Shown: positions 34,386-42,314 of the stretch, one piece after another | How the letters are laid out: each line of letters opens with the position of its first letter | How positions within the stretch are numbered: the stretch's first letter is position 1 | Assembly: GCA_964350695.1 (NCBI GenBank) | Contig: CAYGKM010000010.1 | Span: 19,323-83,322, forward strand | Direction: 5' to 3' | Length of the DNA: 64,000 bases | From: TMED27 sp964350695 | GTDB taxonomy: Bacteria > Pseudomonadota > Alphaproteobacteria > Micavibrionales > Micavibrionaceae | Made by a program: the position numbers and the translations under genes | Notes under the pieces: model-generated | Databases searched by the model: none | What the model was told of the DNA's origin: nothing | Seen by the model: only the letters and a program-made list of their open reading frames with translations

Positions 34386-35534
34386 ATGCGCATTTTTTTC
34401 ATAGCTTTACTCGGTGTTTTGGTCGGCTGTACGTCTGTGCCGAAGGAAACATCGACAGAAGAAACGCAAGCGCCCCTTGTGCTAAAGCAAGTCAGCTTCT
34501 CTGCGCTCCCGAATTGGGGCAGCGACGACTTCAAAACCTTCGCCCCTGCTTTCGCAAAATCCTGCGCCCGCATCCTCAAAGGCTCTGCCGATAAACAAAT
34601 GGGCGCGCTCAAAGAAGCCGGCACATATGGCGACTGGCAACCCGTCTGCCGCAGCTTTGCAAATGTCGCCCCGCAAAACCTGAAAGCCTTCTTCGAAAAT
34701 CGCTTCACCCCTTATGAAGTGCGCGCCGGAAACGAAGCCGAAGGGCTTTTCACAGGCTATTATGAGGCCTCGCTTAAAGGCGCATCCGCGCGCGGCGGCC
34801 CATATCAAACGCCTCTATATAAACGCCCTGACGATCTCGTGATGGTGCAGCTCGGTGATTTCCGTGACCACCTTAAAGGCGAGCGCATCGCAGGCCGCGT
34901 AATCGGCGGCAACCTCAAACCTTATGAGCCGCGTGAAAAAATCGTCGCGGGTCAATGGCCGCATAACGATAAACCCCTCGTTTGGGTCGATGACCCTATC
35001 GATGCCTTCTTTGTGCAAATTCAGGGCTCGGGCGTTGTCAGTATGAATGACGGATCCGCGCTTCGCATCGGCTATGCCGGCCAAAACGGTCATGTTTATT
35101 ACGCCATCGGGCGCGAGCTGATCAAACGCGGCGAACTCACCAAAGAAAACGTCTCCCTCCAGAGCATCCGCGATTGGCTGCATGCGCACCCCGATGAAGC
35201 CGATGCGCTCATGAACACCAACGCCTCTTATGTGTTCTTCCAGGAACTTGAAGGCGAAGGCCCGATTGGCGGCGAAGGGGTTGCTCTAACGGGCGGCCGC
35301 TCTCTTGCGGTCGATCACTCTCTGATGGCCTACGGAATGCCTATTTGGGCCGATATTGCGGCCCCTGTAGAGGGCGCAAATAAGATTAACCGCATGATGG
35401 TCGCCCAAGATACCGGCGGCGCTATACGCGGTCCTGTGCGCGGCGATGTTTTCTGGGGTTATGGCCCGCAAGCCGAAACCCTCGCAGGCGCAATGAAATC
35501 CAAAGGCCGCTATTGGGTTTTACTCCCGAACTAA
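34386..35534 (+). CDS. mltA: Membrane-bound lytic murein transglycosylase A
   Basis: MltA, 382 residues, cleaves peptidoglycan with formation of 1,6-anhydro ends. The leader FIALLGVLVGC has a lipobox (Cys17). The domain shows FTGYYEASLKG near residue 122, VWVDDPIDAFFVQIQGSGVV, GYAGQNGHVYYAIGREL, and the 3D-type catalytic motif AQDTGGAIRGPVRGDVFWG with the key aspartates. It probably acts on the periplasmic face of the outer membrane. Its stop lies 18 bases before the RNase H-like gene. Confidence 0.95.
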   Translation: MRIFFIALLGVLVGCTSVPKETSTEETQAPLVLKQVSFSALPNWGSDDFKTFAPAFAKSCARILKGSADKQMGALKEAGTYGDWQPVCRSFANVAPQNLKAFFENRFTPYEVRAGNEAEGLFTGYYEASLKGASARGGPYQTPLYKRPDDLVMVQLGDFRDHLKGERIAGRVIGGNLKPYEPREKIVAGQWPHNDKPLVWVDDPIDAFFVQIQGSGVVSMNDGSALRIGYAGQNGHVYYAIGRELIKRGELTKENVSLQSIRDWLHAHPDEADALMNTNASYVFFQELEGEGPIGGEGVALTGGRSLAVDHSLMAYGMPIWADIAAPVEGANKINRMMVAQDTGGAIRGPVRGDVFWGYGPQAETLAGAMKSKGRYWVLLPN

Positions 35535-35552
35535 CCCCATGTATAAAAACAT

Positions 35553-36101
35553 ATGGGTAAAAAACACGGACCAAAAATCAGCAAAAGGCAACAAGCCGTA
35601 AACGCAAAACGCGGTTTGAAAGAGCTTTGGATTGACGGCAGTTTTTTCGATCAAGAAGGCCTCGCAGGCGGCGCGGCGATTTTATGTGACAAAGACGGCA
35701 AAATCCAAACCACCTATAGCTACGAGCTTAACCACTTATCAATAGATATCAGCGCTCTTTCGGAACTCTGGACGGCGGCGTATATCCTAAAGGAAATGCC
35801 CTCGGATTCTGTCGGCAGACTATCTTCGGATTGCCCCGCCGTCATTGGCGCGGTCAATAAAATAAGGGCGGGCAAGGGCTTAAGCGAAGCCTATCCGCTT
35901 GAGCTGCGCGATCTTTTATCTTCCGGCGTACGAAGCCAGCCCAATATGGCCCTGAATAAGGTCACCCGCGAGCAGGGCAAAATTCCCTTGGCGGATAAAT
36001 TCGCAAAAGCCGCCGCACGCGCAGACGAAGCTGAAATGGAAAAAATCATGAGAATATCAGGCGGCAAACCGCACACTCATACGCCCAGCCCTTCTCAATA
36101 A
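35553..36101 (+). CDS. RNase H-fold protein of unknown role
   Basis: A 182-residue protein with a likely RNase H-like fold. Acidic positions expected for the fold are visible in order: Asp in ELWIDGSFFDQEG, Glu in ISALSELWTAAYIL, Asp in GRLSSDCPAVIG, and Asp in PLADKFAKAAA. The N-terminus is basic (KKHGPKISKRQQAVNAKRG) like an RNA-binding tail. It is not a standard RNase HI by its motifs, so activity is unproven. It follows mltA and converges on the aldo/keto reductase with a seven-base overlap. Confidence 0.65.
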   Translation: MGKKHGPKISKRQQAVNAKRGLKELWIDGSFFDQEGLAGGAAILCDKDGKIQTTYSYELNHLSIDISALSELWTAAYILKEMPSDSVGRLSSDCPAVIGAVNKIRAGKGLSEAYPLELRDLLSSGVRSQPNMALNKVTREQGKIPLADKFAKAAARADEAEMEKIMRISGGKPHTHTPSPSQ

Positions 36102-37138
36102 GGCACAGGATAATCGCGGCGCACGGCTTCGATATCGGCAATCACGTCCGTTGATAATTCCAAATCAATGGAGGCAATATTGGTCTTGAGCTGCTCCATG
36201 CTCGTCGCCCCGATCAAGGTCGAGGTGACAAACGGTTTCGCATTCACAAACGCCAGCGCCATCTGGCACACATCAAGGCCATGCTTCTCCGCCACGCCAA
36301 TATAAGCCTTAACGGCGGCCTCGCATTGCGGCGTCATGCGGTTTTCAGGGCGCGTTTCAATCGTCACCCGTGCACCTTCAGGGCGCTTCCCATCCAGATA
36401 CTTCCCGCTCAAAATTCCGCGTGTCAGCGGCGACCACGCGAGAAGGCCGCAATCCTCAGCCAGCGCAATTTCCTGTAAATCGAATTCAAACCGCCGATCA
36501 AGCAGCGAATATTCATTTTGGATAGAGGCCATGCGCGGCAGACCATGCGCCTTTGAAAGCTCCAGCCATTTCGCCGTGCCCCACGCCGTTTCATTCGATA
36601 AGCCCACATGGCGGATTTTCCCTGCCTTAATCAATTCATCAAAGGTTTTTAAAACCTCGATGAAATTTGCTTCCACCGTCGCCGCATCAAATTGCGGATT
36701 CCAATTCCAATGCTGTTGAAAACAGTTCGAGCCGCGGTTCGGCCAGTGAATTTGATAGAGGTCTATATAATCGGTTTGCAGCCGCGCTAAAGAATCCTCA
36801 ACGGCTTCCAATATATTCTTCCGATCGACAAACGCGTTGCCTTCGCGCACCCACGGCAAACCCGGACCCGCGATCTTAGAAGCCAAAATGACATCCGCCC
36901 GCCGCGCTTTGTTTGCGGCAAACCAATGCCCGATAATTTCTTCTGTCTTGCCATAGGTTTCCGCCGATGGCGGAACGGCATACATCTCCGCCGTATCCCA
37001 GAAATTAATCCCCTGATCCAGCGCATAATCCATCTGCGCATGACCGTCTTCGAGTGTGTTTTGATTGCCCCATGTCATGGTGCCCAAGCCAATGAGGCTG
37101 ACATCAAGGCCGGTGCGCCCGAGTTTTCGGTATTTCAT
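36095..37138 (-). CDS. Aldo/keto reductase
   Basis: A 347-residue NADPH-dependent oxidoreductase with a TIM-barrel, of the Tas/YajO-like group. It opens MKYRKLGRTGLDVSLIGLGTMTWG, then NFWDTAEMYAVPP with the catalytic Asp and Tyr, ILASKIAG with the lysine, and QIHWPNRGSNCFQ with the histidine. GPLTRGILSGKY-like (SPLTRGILSGKY) and the late STLIGATSMEQLKTNI cofactor-binding motif follow. The substrate is not predictable. It lies at the boundary between core genes and the Dot/Icm region. Confidence 0.93.
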   Translation of the reverse strand: MKYRKLGRTGLDVSLIGLGTMTWGNQNTLEDGHAQMDYALDQGINFWDTAEMYAVPPSAETYGKTEEIIGHWFAANKARRADVILASKIAGPGLPWVREGNAFVDRKNILEAVEDSLARLQTDYIDLYQIHWPNRGSNCFQQHWNWNPQFDAATVEANFIEVLKTFDELIKAGKIRHVGLSNETAWGTAKWLELSKAHGLPRMASIQNEYSLLDRRFEFDLQEIALAEDCGLLAWSPLTRGILSGKYLDGKRPEGARVTIETRPENRMTPQCEAAVKAYIGVAEKHGLDVCQMALAFVNAKPFVTSTLIGATSMEQLKTNIASIDLELSTDVIADIEAVRRDYPVPY

Positions 37139-37159
37139 GTAGTGTTATCCTTTAAGTTT

Positions 37160-37924
37160 TTAAAAGCTCGGCAGGCCCAACTGAAAGCGCAGGCGATCAG
37201 AATCAATCTGCAAGTCCCGTAAACTATCTGGAAGCGGCGCAGGATAAGTCAAGTCCGGCGGGTTGGATGCAATAAGCGGAATAACCTGATTAAAACGCTC
37301 AACTTTGTCCTTATCAACCTCGCGGCGATCAATCAAAATCTTATCAATAATTGTGCCGCGCTCTTCATCATACACATAGTGGCATTGAATATTTTCCATG
37401 CGATATTCGCCGAATGAATCCAGCTGCGTGTACCAAATGCGGATATAATCGCCAAAATCTTCGACCGTACTCAAACGTAGATATTTCGGAAATCGCACGG
37501 AATTTTCGAGATAAACCTTACAAATCCCGAAAGACAAACCGGCCTGATACGGCGCAAATAAAAATGACCCAAGCCAAATAACAAAAATGCCGGCGGCGGC
37601 CATGCCCGCCATTTTAAATTGCTTCTTTCTTTTTTCTTTCTTTTTCTCGCCCAGCTTTCCGGAAGACAATGCCTTGTCGATTTCATCCGGTTCGGCCTTG
37701 GCTTTCCTCTCGGCGAGCGCCTTTTCTCTGGCGGCTTTCTTCTGCGCGCGCCGTTCATTGCGATCAACCATCTCGCCAACAGGCTCTTTTTCAACATCAA
37801 ATTCCGCAACTGGGGGCGCACCCGCTGAAGATTTCTCATCCGTCGCAGCGGACGCGGCATCCGCATCTACGGCGGTTTCTGGCGACTGCTCTGGAGTTTG
37901 ATCGTCTTTGTTATCGTCACTCAT
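37160..37924 (-). CDS. Unknown inner-membrane protein downstream of DotO
   Basis: A 254-residue single-pass protein. The first ~100 residues are acidic/alanine-rich and then highly charged (RRAQKKAAREKALAERKAKA), likely cytoplasmic and flexible. A membrane helix follows (MAGMAAAGIFVIWLGSFLFA, about 105-125), then a periplasmic domain with strands KYLRLSTVEDFGDYIRIWYT and two cysteines (FGICKVY; IQCHYVY). No family recognised. It begins 16 bases after the dotO stop on the same strand, and the acidic tail plus single helix resembles the DotF and DotG architecture here, so it may be an accessory subunit of the secretion system. Confidence 0.65.
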   Translation of the reverse strand: MSDDNKDDQTPEQSPETAVDADAASAATDEKSSAGAPPVAEFDVEKEPVGEMVDRNERRAQKKAAREKALAERKAKAEPDEIDKALSSGKLGEKKKEKRKKQFKMAGMAAAGIFVIWLGSFLFAPYQAGLSFGICKVYLENSVRFPKYLRLSTVEDFGDYIRIWYTQLDSFGEYRMENIQCHYVYDEERGTIIDKILIDRREVDKDKVERFNQVIPLIASNPPDLTYPAPLPDSLRDLQIDSDRLRFQLGLPSF

Positions 37925-37940
37925 ACTTAAAAGCCTATCT

Positions 37941-40900
37941 CTATGTCAGCTTTTTAATGCGAATTGCGGCATCGGCTTTTTGTGCGGCTTTGCTTTCTTC
38001 AACCAGCTCTTCAACAATTTCTTCGATAATCGTGCTGATCATGGCGGCTCTGGCTTCGCCGCCTTCGCTGCGCGCGAGAACGCGGCGGCGAATTTCACTG
38101 CGTGCGCTTCCGCCCGGATAGCTGGAAGCGAGCATTTGCCGCGCGCGGCCTGCGCCAAGCTTGTTGTATAGGCGGTTTCTGATCGCCACATCTTCGGAAG
38201 ATGTCGAAAGTGCCCAAAGTTCAATCGGCCCAAGCGTGTTATAAAGATGTTGCTCATAGCGCCCATCTGTCGAGCCTAAAACAAAGAGGGCGGGTGCACC
38301 GATGGATTTCGGCCCTGTCAGGCGATAGCGGATAACGTCGCGCGCGGTTTGCGAAAGACCGAAAGTTGTTTGAACATCATCAACCGCTTTATCGGAAATC
38401 GCTGTCCCCAAAACCCAAACACCTGTCGCCAGATCCACCATATCCTTGCTGAAATCGTCCAGAAGCTGTGAGGTCAAAACAATCTGTACGCCGCGCTTAC
38501 GGCCTTCACGCACATCACGGATCACCTGATTGCGGACTGAACCGGATTTACTGGTTCTGTGGAATTCGTCATAACAAAGGCGCTTCGGGCTTTCGGCAAT
38601 CTGTTGCAAGCGAAGCTCATGATATTCCTGATATTTTTTCGGCGCGAATTGCACGGCCTCTTGCCCCATCCACCAACTCCGCACCAATGCATGACGCGCG
38701 AGCATGTACATGATGCCTGTTTGTCTATCCGCGCTTTCATCCCCTTGGGGGGCGACATCCATAAGGTCGAGCGAACAAATCCGCGCATCTGCAATTTCGA
38801 ACTGCGTCACGGAAGATAAAATCGGAAACTCACGAATAGCAGATGTAATCATCCGTTCAAACGCGCCGATAACGGTTTCCGCGCTAAAGCCCACGGAAGT
38901 TTCTTCCAAAAGCGAGCGGATCTGCGGCCTGCGAGACGCAGTAATGGAATCATTCAAGGTCGGCACGGCATGGCGCTGCGCGATATTGGCAATTGTGTAT
39001 TGCTCAAGTTCGAACATTTTATCCACCACATCCCACCAATACGGGTCAGTCGGAAGGTGTACGTTAAATTTCTGAAGCGCTTCATCAACCTCTGATTCAA
39101 GGCGCGGCAAATAGGGACGCGGCTCGGCATTCGCCGCCACATCATCCCGCCAGCGATACATCTCGTCGACAACAAGCCCGCAAAGCTGCTGCATGCCGTC
39201 ATAGGGTTTTTCATACCCCGGAGGCGTACATAGAAGCGTCATAAGCTCAACCAGATAGCTGCGCTCATCAGGAAGCGGGGTCCGGCAGCCAAGCTGCGTA
39301 TCAAACGGGTTAATCGCGTATTGATACCCCATCTGCAAGCGGTAATAGGCCGCCTCATGCTGACGGCTAAGCGGCAGCGCCTCACGGATAAGCGAGATCA
39401 AGCCCGAGGATGACGGGCCGATATCAATCACGGCGATATAAGGAAGCCTGCTCAAACCGGGCGAAAGAATTGTAGCAAGGTTGAGTGTGTTCAAAAGAAC
39501 CGATTTACCCGCCCCGGGCTGCGCGAAGATCAAATCAAACCACGTGGTCGTAAGGTTTGTTCCCGTTTGATACGGCCAAACTTTTCCATCAGGCGTACGG
39601 AACAGCATCGAGCCACCTTCGGTGAACGGGCTACAGGGGCGCTGCCATGGCAAAAGTTTCATGACTTCATACATCGGGGCAATCCCCGTGGGCGCAGTTC
39701 CGCCGCAATGAATACCCATCGCAGACGACATCACACAATCAAGCGGATCGCCCGAGAATTCACTCACCTGACAATATCCCCAACTCTCGATGGCTTGTGA
39801 AAGAATGGACATGCGGTCAAGAATTTCGTCTTTTTCGTCAAACGTACACCACGTCGCAACCGATATCCGAAGGCGTACGACAGGCTCGCTGCGCGCCATT
39901 GCCTGCAGGCCTTCCAAAGAATATTTAATCTGCTTATTCGCACTGTTTGTCGGCCCCATAATGGTGGCAAGGAACGTGCGCATTTGCGTGGCATATATGC
40001 CGCCGCCTTCTATCAGGAATGAGATCCGAAACGGGATATCCGCATCAACAAGGCGGTTCATGAGAACCGGAAAACCCGTAGCATCCATCGGCCCTAGGGA
40101 CATATCCGCGCCTGCCCAGAATAAATTCCCGATCCGGCAAACGGTTTTATTAATCACCTTGGCATCAGCCGCTGTAAGCTGGTTTGGAATATTCGGCCAC
40201 AGCAGGTCCGACATATCAATCTTGCTCATCGGCGCGCGCGCAGGGATGGGATCGCCGGGCAAGCAGGCGCGCCACTCATCATTCGCTTTATCAGGGAAAA
40301 GATTTGAGCGCACTTTATTCAGCGCGTCATGAACTTCCATCAACTCACCGCGAATGCCAAGCTCATCAAGTCCGCCCATCACCGCAGACACAAAGCTTTT
40401 ATGCCGCGTCCGCAAGGGGTCAAGCGCTGCAAAAGGGTATTGAGAACTGGAGGCGTTCACCCAGTTTTTTGTATTTTCTTTCGCTTCTTCCCCTGCCTTG
40501 CGCGCCTCGTTTTTTGTCAAAACACTCGGACGTGTCCAAAGCACGAAATAGGCTTCTTCATGGCTGAGGAATCGCTCAAGGTGGCGCACGCGCTCATCCA
40601 GAAGGTCGTCCATCTCAAGCGCGATATTATTGGCTGTCTGGCGGCTTGGTCTCACAAGGCTTTCAAGCTTTTGCTTGATCTGCCCCGGGTCGCGGGCAAA
40701 ATAAACCTGCAATGCATGGCCTTGGCGGTCAAAACGCGAACCGATCTTGATGGTCGCGCCTTTAATAATATTTTCGTATTCTTCCTCGCCGATAATCTGG
40801 CGGCTACCCTCTATCTTAACGTAAGAAACCAATGACCCGTCAACGGACACAAGCGTGGTTTCGCTATCGGCTGTTTCCAAATTGATAAAGGAGGAAACAG

Positions 40901-40952
40901 ATTGTCTCATCGCTTTTTGGAAAGGCGCTATCAATTTTTGAAAGGTATTCAT
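37941..40952 (-). CDS. dotO: Type IVB secretion ATPase DotO/IcmB
   Basis: DotO (IcmB), 1003 residues, the VirB4-like cytoplasmic ATPase of Dot/Icm systems. Walker A FAQPGAGKSVLLN lies at about 475-485 and Walker B RLCYDEFHRTSKSG at about 792-805, with GVQIVLTSQLLDDFSKDM (motif after Walker B) and TGVWVLGTAIS. The N-terminal half has the VirB4-type non-catalytic domain (VSVDGSLVSYVKIEGSRQIIG). Length is close to Legionella IcmB. It ends the icmL-to-icmB block whose order equals that of Legionella. Confidence 0.93.
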   Translation of the reverse strand: MNTFQKLIAPFQKAMRQSVSSFINLETADSETTLVSVDGSLVSYVKIEGSRQIIGEEEYENIIKGATIKIGSRFDRQGHALQVYFARDPGQIKQKLESLVRPSRQTANNIALEMDDLLDERVRHLERFLSHEEAYFVLWTRPSVLTKNEARKAGEEAKENTKNWVNASSSQYPFAALDPLRTRHKSFVSAVMGGLDELGIRGELMEVHDALNKVRSNLFPDKANDEWRACLPGDPIPARAPMSKIDMSDLLWPNIPNQLTAADAKVINKTVCRIGNLFWAGADMSLGPMDATGFPVLMNRLVDADIPFRISFLIEGGGIYATQMRTFLATIMGPTNSANKQIKYSLEGLQAMARSEPVVRLRISVATWCTFDEKDEILDRMSILSQAIESWGYCQVSEFSGDPLDCVMSSAMGIHCGGTAPTGIAPMYEVMKLLPWQRPCSPFTEGGSMLFRTPDGKVWPYQTGTNLTTTWFDLIFAQPGAGKSVLLNTLNLATILSPGLSRLPYIAVIDIGPSSSGLISLIREALPLSRQHEAAYYRLQMGYQYAINPFDTQLGCRTPLPDERSYLVELMTLLCTPPGYEKPYDGMQQLCGLVVDEMYRWRDDVAANAEPRPYLPRLESEVDEALQKFNVHLPTDPYWWDVVDKMFELEQYTIANIAQRHAVPTLNDSITASRRPQIRSLLEETSVGFSAETVIGAFERMITSAIREFPILSSVTQFEIADARICSLDLMDVAPQGDESADRQTGIMYMLARHALVRSWWMGQEAVQFAPKKYQEYHELRLQQIAESPKRLCYDEFHRTSKSGSVRNQVIRDVREGRKRGVQIVLTSQLLDDFSKDMVDLATGVWVLGTAISDKAVDDVQTTFGLSQTARDVIRYRLTGPKSIGAPALFVLGSTDGRYEQHLYNTLGPIELWALSTSSEDVAIRNRLYNKLGAGRARQMLASSYPGGSARSEIRRRVLARSEGGEARAAMISTIIEEIVEELVEESKAAQKADAAIRIKKLT

Positions 40953-41097
40953 GAAAAAATACTAACCGTCACTTTGCTCTGCTCCAAATGTTTCCACTCG
41001 GATTTTCAAACCTTTATAAATATACCCAACAATTATCGCTCGGCATAGGCTTTTGAGGGAAAGTTTTGGCTTTTCTCTGGGTTTAAACGCAAAGCGT

Positions 41098-41835
41098 TTA
41101 CGCTGCTTGCAGTATTTTTTGGTATATTGAAATCCATTGCGGCGGTGTTTTTCCTCCGAATGGACCGTCTTTAGAGCGCCAATACGCTAAGATCTGGGGG
41201 AATTGATTAAACTCCAGATCCGCTTCTTTGATAATGCGCCGCTCCAGTGGAAACAAACGAATGCCGGAAAGTTTTTTATCGCGCTGTAGATAATGCTTTG
41301 CGCCTAAATAATCCTTCATCACCATCCCTAAAATATAGGGATCATCCGTTTGTATCCGGCGTTTTGCTTCTTCACGGCGGCTCATTAAAACATCGAGAGA
41401 TTTTCGCGCCGCCTCTGCTATCGGCCCCTGTGAAATCCGCGCTACGTGGATCGCGCGCGCAATATGATGCAGCGTCGCTTGTTCAATCTCGGGCAGCCAT
41501 ATCAGCGTCCCTGATTTCATGTCACTGACGGTTTCAAGGTTAAAACACTGGTGGCAGAAAATGCATGTTGTAATCAAATTGCCTTCAGACATATCGGTCT
41601 TGATATGATTTTTAAAATGAATTTCTTGGTATTTCTTTGATTCAAACCCGCAGCACTGGCAGGTATATTCATCGCGTTCGAATATTTTCTTCTTAAGCTC
41701 GTTGGGGATTTTCCCGTCCGCAACAGAAGATGCGGAGCCAGATGAACTGGCCCCGCTTTTTGTCTTCTGAGAATTGCCCGCACTCTTCTGAGGAAGGGGA
41801 CGGGCAATCCCTAATGTAATTGGGTATAAATTCAT
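41098..41835 (-). CDS. dotN: Dot/Icm protein DotN/IcmJ (HNH-like zinc protein)
   Basis: A 245-residue protein with an HNH-endonuclease-like zinc site: cysteines in YTCQCCGFESKKY and in TTCIFCHQCFN. IcmJ/DotN is known to have this fold and to be part of the coupling complex with DotL, without nuclease function. Position between icmD and icmB matches Legionella. An N-terminal serine/glycine-rich stretch (about 18-42) precedes the domain. The stop codon lies in a TAAACGC/GCGTTTA inverted repeat (41084-41100). Confidence 0.83.
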   Translation of the reverse strand: MNLYPITLGIARPLPQKSAGNSQKTKSGASSSGSASSVADGKIPNELKKKIFERDEYTCQCCGFESKKYQEIHFKNHIKTDMSEGNLITTCIFCHQCFNLETVSDMKSGTLIWLPEIEQATLHHIARAIHVARISQGPIAEAARKSLDVLMSRREEAKRRIQTDDPYILGMVMKDYLGAKHYLQRDKKLSGIRLFPLERRIIKEADLEFNQFPQILAYWRSKDGPFGGKTPPQWISIYQKILQAA

Positions 41836-41842
41836 TAAAACC

Positions 41843-42235
41843 TTATAGTGTTTCGAATTTAACCGCTTTCAGCTTGGCAGCTTCTACTGTTGTACCATCG
41901 CCGATTGTAGAGAACATTGATTCGAACAGGATCGGAAGCGCGAATAATGCACCACCGGCCGCCAAACGAATAGCACCATCTTTCAACGGTGTCTGTGTTG
42001 GGTTCTCAACGTGATCTTTAATTTTCATCACACCAAGAACACCAATCAAGATCCCGAAAAGATAGGACATCGCAGCCAAAAGACCAGGAAGGTCGGCAAT
42101 AGATGTCGTAATGTTTTCAGAAATCTTACTGAAGTTGTTACCAGCGGCCGCATTTGCATCTGCACTTACGCCTGCTGTAGCTCCCAGTGTCATTACTGCA
42201 CCGAGTGTATAGTATGATTTTCTAAAGTTTTTCAT
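41843..42235 (-). CDS. dotP: Dot/Icm membrane protein DotP/IcmD
   Basis: A 130-residue protein with an N-terminal signal/membrane segment (TLGAVMTLGATAGVSADANA) and one repeat module: LPGLLAAMSYLFGILIGVLGVMKIKDHVENP followed by a second helix RLAAGGALFALPILFESMF. Legionella IcmD has this form and size. The same module occurs four more times in the upstream 704-residue protein. Expected to span the inner membrane. Confidence 0.83.
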   Translation of the reverse strand: MKNFRKSYYTLGAVMTLGATAGVSADANAAAGNNFSKISENITTSIADLPGLLAAMSYLFGILIGVLGVMKIKDHVENPTQTPLKDGAIRLAAGGALFALPILFESMFSTIGDGTTVEAAKLKAVKFETL

Positions 42236-42314
42236 GGTTTTTCTCCTTCTACCATAAGTTTGCTCACTATATTGACGCTTTCTCTAAGATCAGAAACCAC
42301 TCTGACCCCTTGTT

